Source of the DNA: Candidatus Zhuqueibacterota bacterium
GTDB lineage: Bacteria > Zhuqueibacterota > Zhuqueibacteria > Residuimicrobiales > Krinioviventaceae
DNA length: 8,154 nucleotides
Assembly (NCBI GenBank): GCA_003854995.1
Contig: RQOI01000071.1
Span: 1 to 8,154, forward strand
Direction: 5' to 3'
Below, one piece after another: positions 6,792 through 8,154 of this stretch (the stretch's first letter is position 1; every line of letters starts with the position of its first letter). Under the pieces are notes generated by a model, which saw nothing but the letters and a program-made list of their open reading frames with translations, was not told where the DNA came from and ran no database searches. The position numbers were made by a program, and so were the translations under genes.

Positions 6792-8128
6792 TTGACCTGT
6801 TCTGTCGAAGTGACGTGTTGTGCCCAGTTTGTTTGCATGGCGCCGATTGTGGCATGGCTGTTCTCCTTTTCTCGTCGTACCGGCAAAAGGGCATATATTC
6901 TTTCGAGACCGACGGCCATGAACATCAGCACATAGGGTTCAATCGGGATTCGATAGCGAACCTCGGCGTAAACGAGTGAATAGCCAAAAGCCACGGCTGC
7001 GATAGAGATCAGCAATAGCATTTTTTTTCGATTCAAGGGACAGGCGGTGAACAGGCCAATGAGAGAAAAGATAAAGACCGGCGCCATGACAATGATGCTC
7101 CCAACGACAGCGGCATCCCACAACATTCCTTTGATACGCACCATTCGATGATCTTGCGCCAAAATCTTTTTCTGGTACTCCTGCGACGGCGTATCCAGCC
7201 TGTCGGGATAGAGCGCCCAAAAATGGCCCATTTCGCTCAGCATGTAGGTCAAGGCCTGAACGGGGTGCTTGATATATTTGCCAATGATCCGCCCCATCTT
7301 GTCATCGTCCGTGCCATTGGGATTCACTTTCAGATATTCAGTTGTATCCTCAAAGCCATTAGCGATCTTTTTTCGTTGCGCCTCCAGATCATCCAGCGTC
7401 GGGAATGCCGTATGCGGCACAGGCCGTACGAGCGTCAATCGATCGTATTTCTGAAAGTTGCGAACAGTCCAGGGCGTCAACACCGCCAGAACGACGGCGG
7501 AGAAAATGAGGGTTTTGCCGAAATTGAATCTGGCCGAGCGCTGGGTGCGCAGCATGAGCCACAAGAGCCAAAACGGCAGAATGAAAAACATGGCCGGAAT
7601 CGTCAGCGTCGCCAGGCCGGCGCTCATGCCGCTGAGGAGAAGATACTTTTGGGCCGCACTCTCCTCTGATTTGATGAGAAAATAAATGCTGCACGCCAGC
7701 CAAAAGGTGAAGAGATTCGTAGAGTACAAAAGTCCGGTCAAAATGACGAAATGCGGGAAAAAAGCGGCCAATGAGGCGCTCAACAAAGCCACTCGGTCAT
7801 CAAATGCTTTTCGCGCTATCTGATAGATGAGCCAGACGAGCAGGACGCCGAGCACTGTTTCAGCGAATCGAACGGCGACAAAACTGTGACCGAATACGGC
7901 ATAGATCAGAGCCATGAAAACAGGATAGACGGGAGAGCGATTGTATTTGTCGCCAAAGCCATCTCCTGATAACAAACTCAAGGCAGCGCTGTCATAATGA
8001 CGAGTGTCGCTGAAATAAAAGCCATTCGGCTTTAACATCACTATGAATGTCAGGCGTAAGGCAAATGACAGCAGCAGTATCAGCAAAAGTGTCTTCTTAT
8101 GATCAAATTTTTTGCCGGTTTGAATCAT
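6788..8128 (-). CDS. GT39/PMT_2-type membrane glycosyltransferase
   Basis: A 446-residue integral membrane protein. After helix 1 (about 13-32) comes a first external loop with FSDTRHYD (D41 and D46, one the likely catalytic Asp of GT-C enzymes), GDGFGDKYNRSPVYP (55-69), a helix with RFAETVLGVLLVWLIYQIA, and further spans to about 220. A soluble central loop of ~100 residues follows, then a helical C-terminal block with YAEVRYRIPIEPY (E389, R391). This matches the PMT_2/ArnT-like architecture: transfer of a sugar from a polyprenyl-phosphate donor to an acceptor at the external face. The start is ATG 8128-8126, because it precedes helix 1 by a normal distance. A TTG at 8149 is in the same open frame, which continues to the window edge, so an upstream start is possible. 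No clear ribosome site is seen. Its stop overlaps the next gene. The acceptor could be lipid, polysaccharide or protein. Confidence 0.87.
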   Translation of the reverse strand: MIQTGKKFDHKKTLLLILLLSFALRLTFIVMLKPNGFYFSDTRHYDSAALSLLSGDGFGDKYNRSPVYPVFMALIYAVFGHSFVAVRFAETVLGVLLVWLIYQIARKAFDDRVALLSASLAAFFPHFVILTGLLYSTNLFTFWLACSIYFLIKSEESAAQKYLLLSGMSAGLATLTIPAMFFILPFWLLWLMLRTQRSARFNFGKTLIFSAVVLAVLTPWTVRNFQKYDRLTLVRPVPHTAFPTLDDLEAQRKKIANGFEDTTEYLKVNPNGTDDDKMGRIIGKYIKHPVQALTYMLSEMGHFWALYPDRLDTPSQEYQKKILAQDHRMVRIKGMLWDAAVVGSIIVMAPVFIFSLIGLFTACPLNRKKMLLLISIAAVAFGYSLVYAEVRYRIPIEPYVLMFMAVGLERIYALLPVRREKENSHATIGAMQTNWAQHVTSTEQVK

Positions 8129-8154
8129 TTTCGACCAAAATATAGCCAAGTGCA

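Larger units (their letters stand above)
1..8128 (-). other. Operon-like cell-surface glycan assembly and export cluster
   Basis: Six same-strand genes abut without regulatory space: overlaps of 4, 4, 4 and 8 bases and one 12-base gap. No intergenic terminator or promoter fits. Co-transcription is inferred. The 26 bases above 8128 show no recognisable promoter and are too short to judge; the unit may begin further upstream and clearly continues beyond position 1. Confidence 0.8.

Noticed and set aside
7021..7028. Run of eight T (A8 on the coding strand) in the GT39 gene, a possible slippage or phase-variation tract
   Set aside because: It encodes R-K-K-M in an intact frame. A single A8 is common in coding DNA with Lys codons, and one sequence gives no evidence of length variation.
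8129..8154. AT-rich stretch upstream of the GT39 gene as a promoter
   Set aside because: Only 26 bases are visible, no spaced -35/-10 pair can be shown, and the GT39 frame is open through it.

Overview
The window is a densely coded stretch of bacterial chromosome with every real gene on the minus strand. Six genes, read from about 8128 down to position 1, form one head-to-tail block for building and exporting a cell-surface glycan. Five of the genes are complete. The last runs off the window at position 1. The lineage cannot be fixed from this sequence. An O-antigen ligase/polymerase-family protein together with a lipid-linked-oligosaccharide flippase suggests a diderm bacterium, but that is inference. 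Base composition looks balanced, with no obvious foreign patch.

Layout in transcription order: (1) 8128-6788, a multi-pass GT39/PMT_2-type glycosyltransferase. (2) 6791-5322, an O-antigen ligase/polymerase-family membrane protein. (3) 5309-4089, a Wzx-like flippase. (4) 4092-2878, a GT4 glycosyltransferase. (5) 2881-1415, a soluble alkaline-phosphatase-superfamily 'sulfatase' with Thr where the catalytic Cys/Ser of true sulfatases would be. (6) 1422-1, a GT4 glycosyltransferase fused in frame to a WecG/TagA/CpsF (GT26) domain, cut by the window edge within the GT26 domain. Four of the five junctions overlap by 4 to 8 bases and the other is a 12-base gap. The unit therefore looks like one translationally coupled operon with no room for internal promoters or terminators.

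A likely division of labour, inferred from families only: the GT26 domain and the two GT4 domains assemble a lipid-linked oligosaccharide at the cytoplasmic face. The flippase moves it across the membrane. The O-antigen ligase/polymerase-family protein polymerises or ligates it outside. The GT39 protein adds sugars there from a polyprenyl-phosphate donor. The sulfatase-like enzyme has no signal peptide or membrane anchor, so it probably acts in the cytosol, and its role is the least predictable. No initiating phosphoglycosyltransferase, polysaccharide chain-length regulator, RNA gene, mobile element, CRISPR array or large repeat is visible. The most notable items are the GT4-GT26 fusion, its possible internal translation start, and the cytosolic Thr-type sulfatase-like enzyme.
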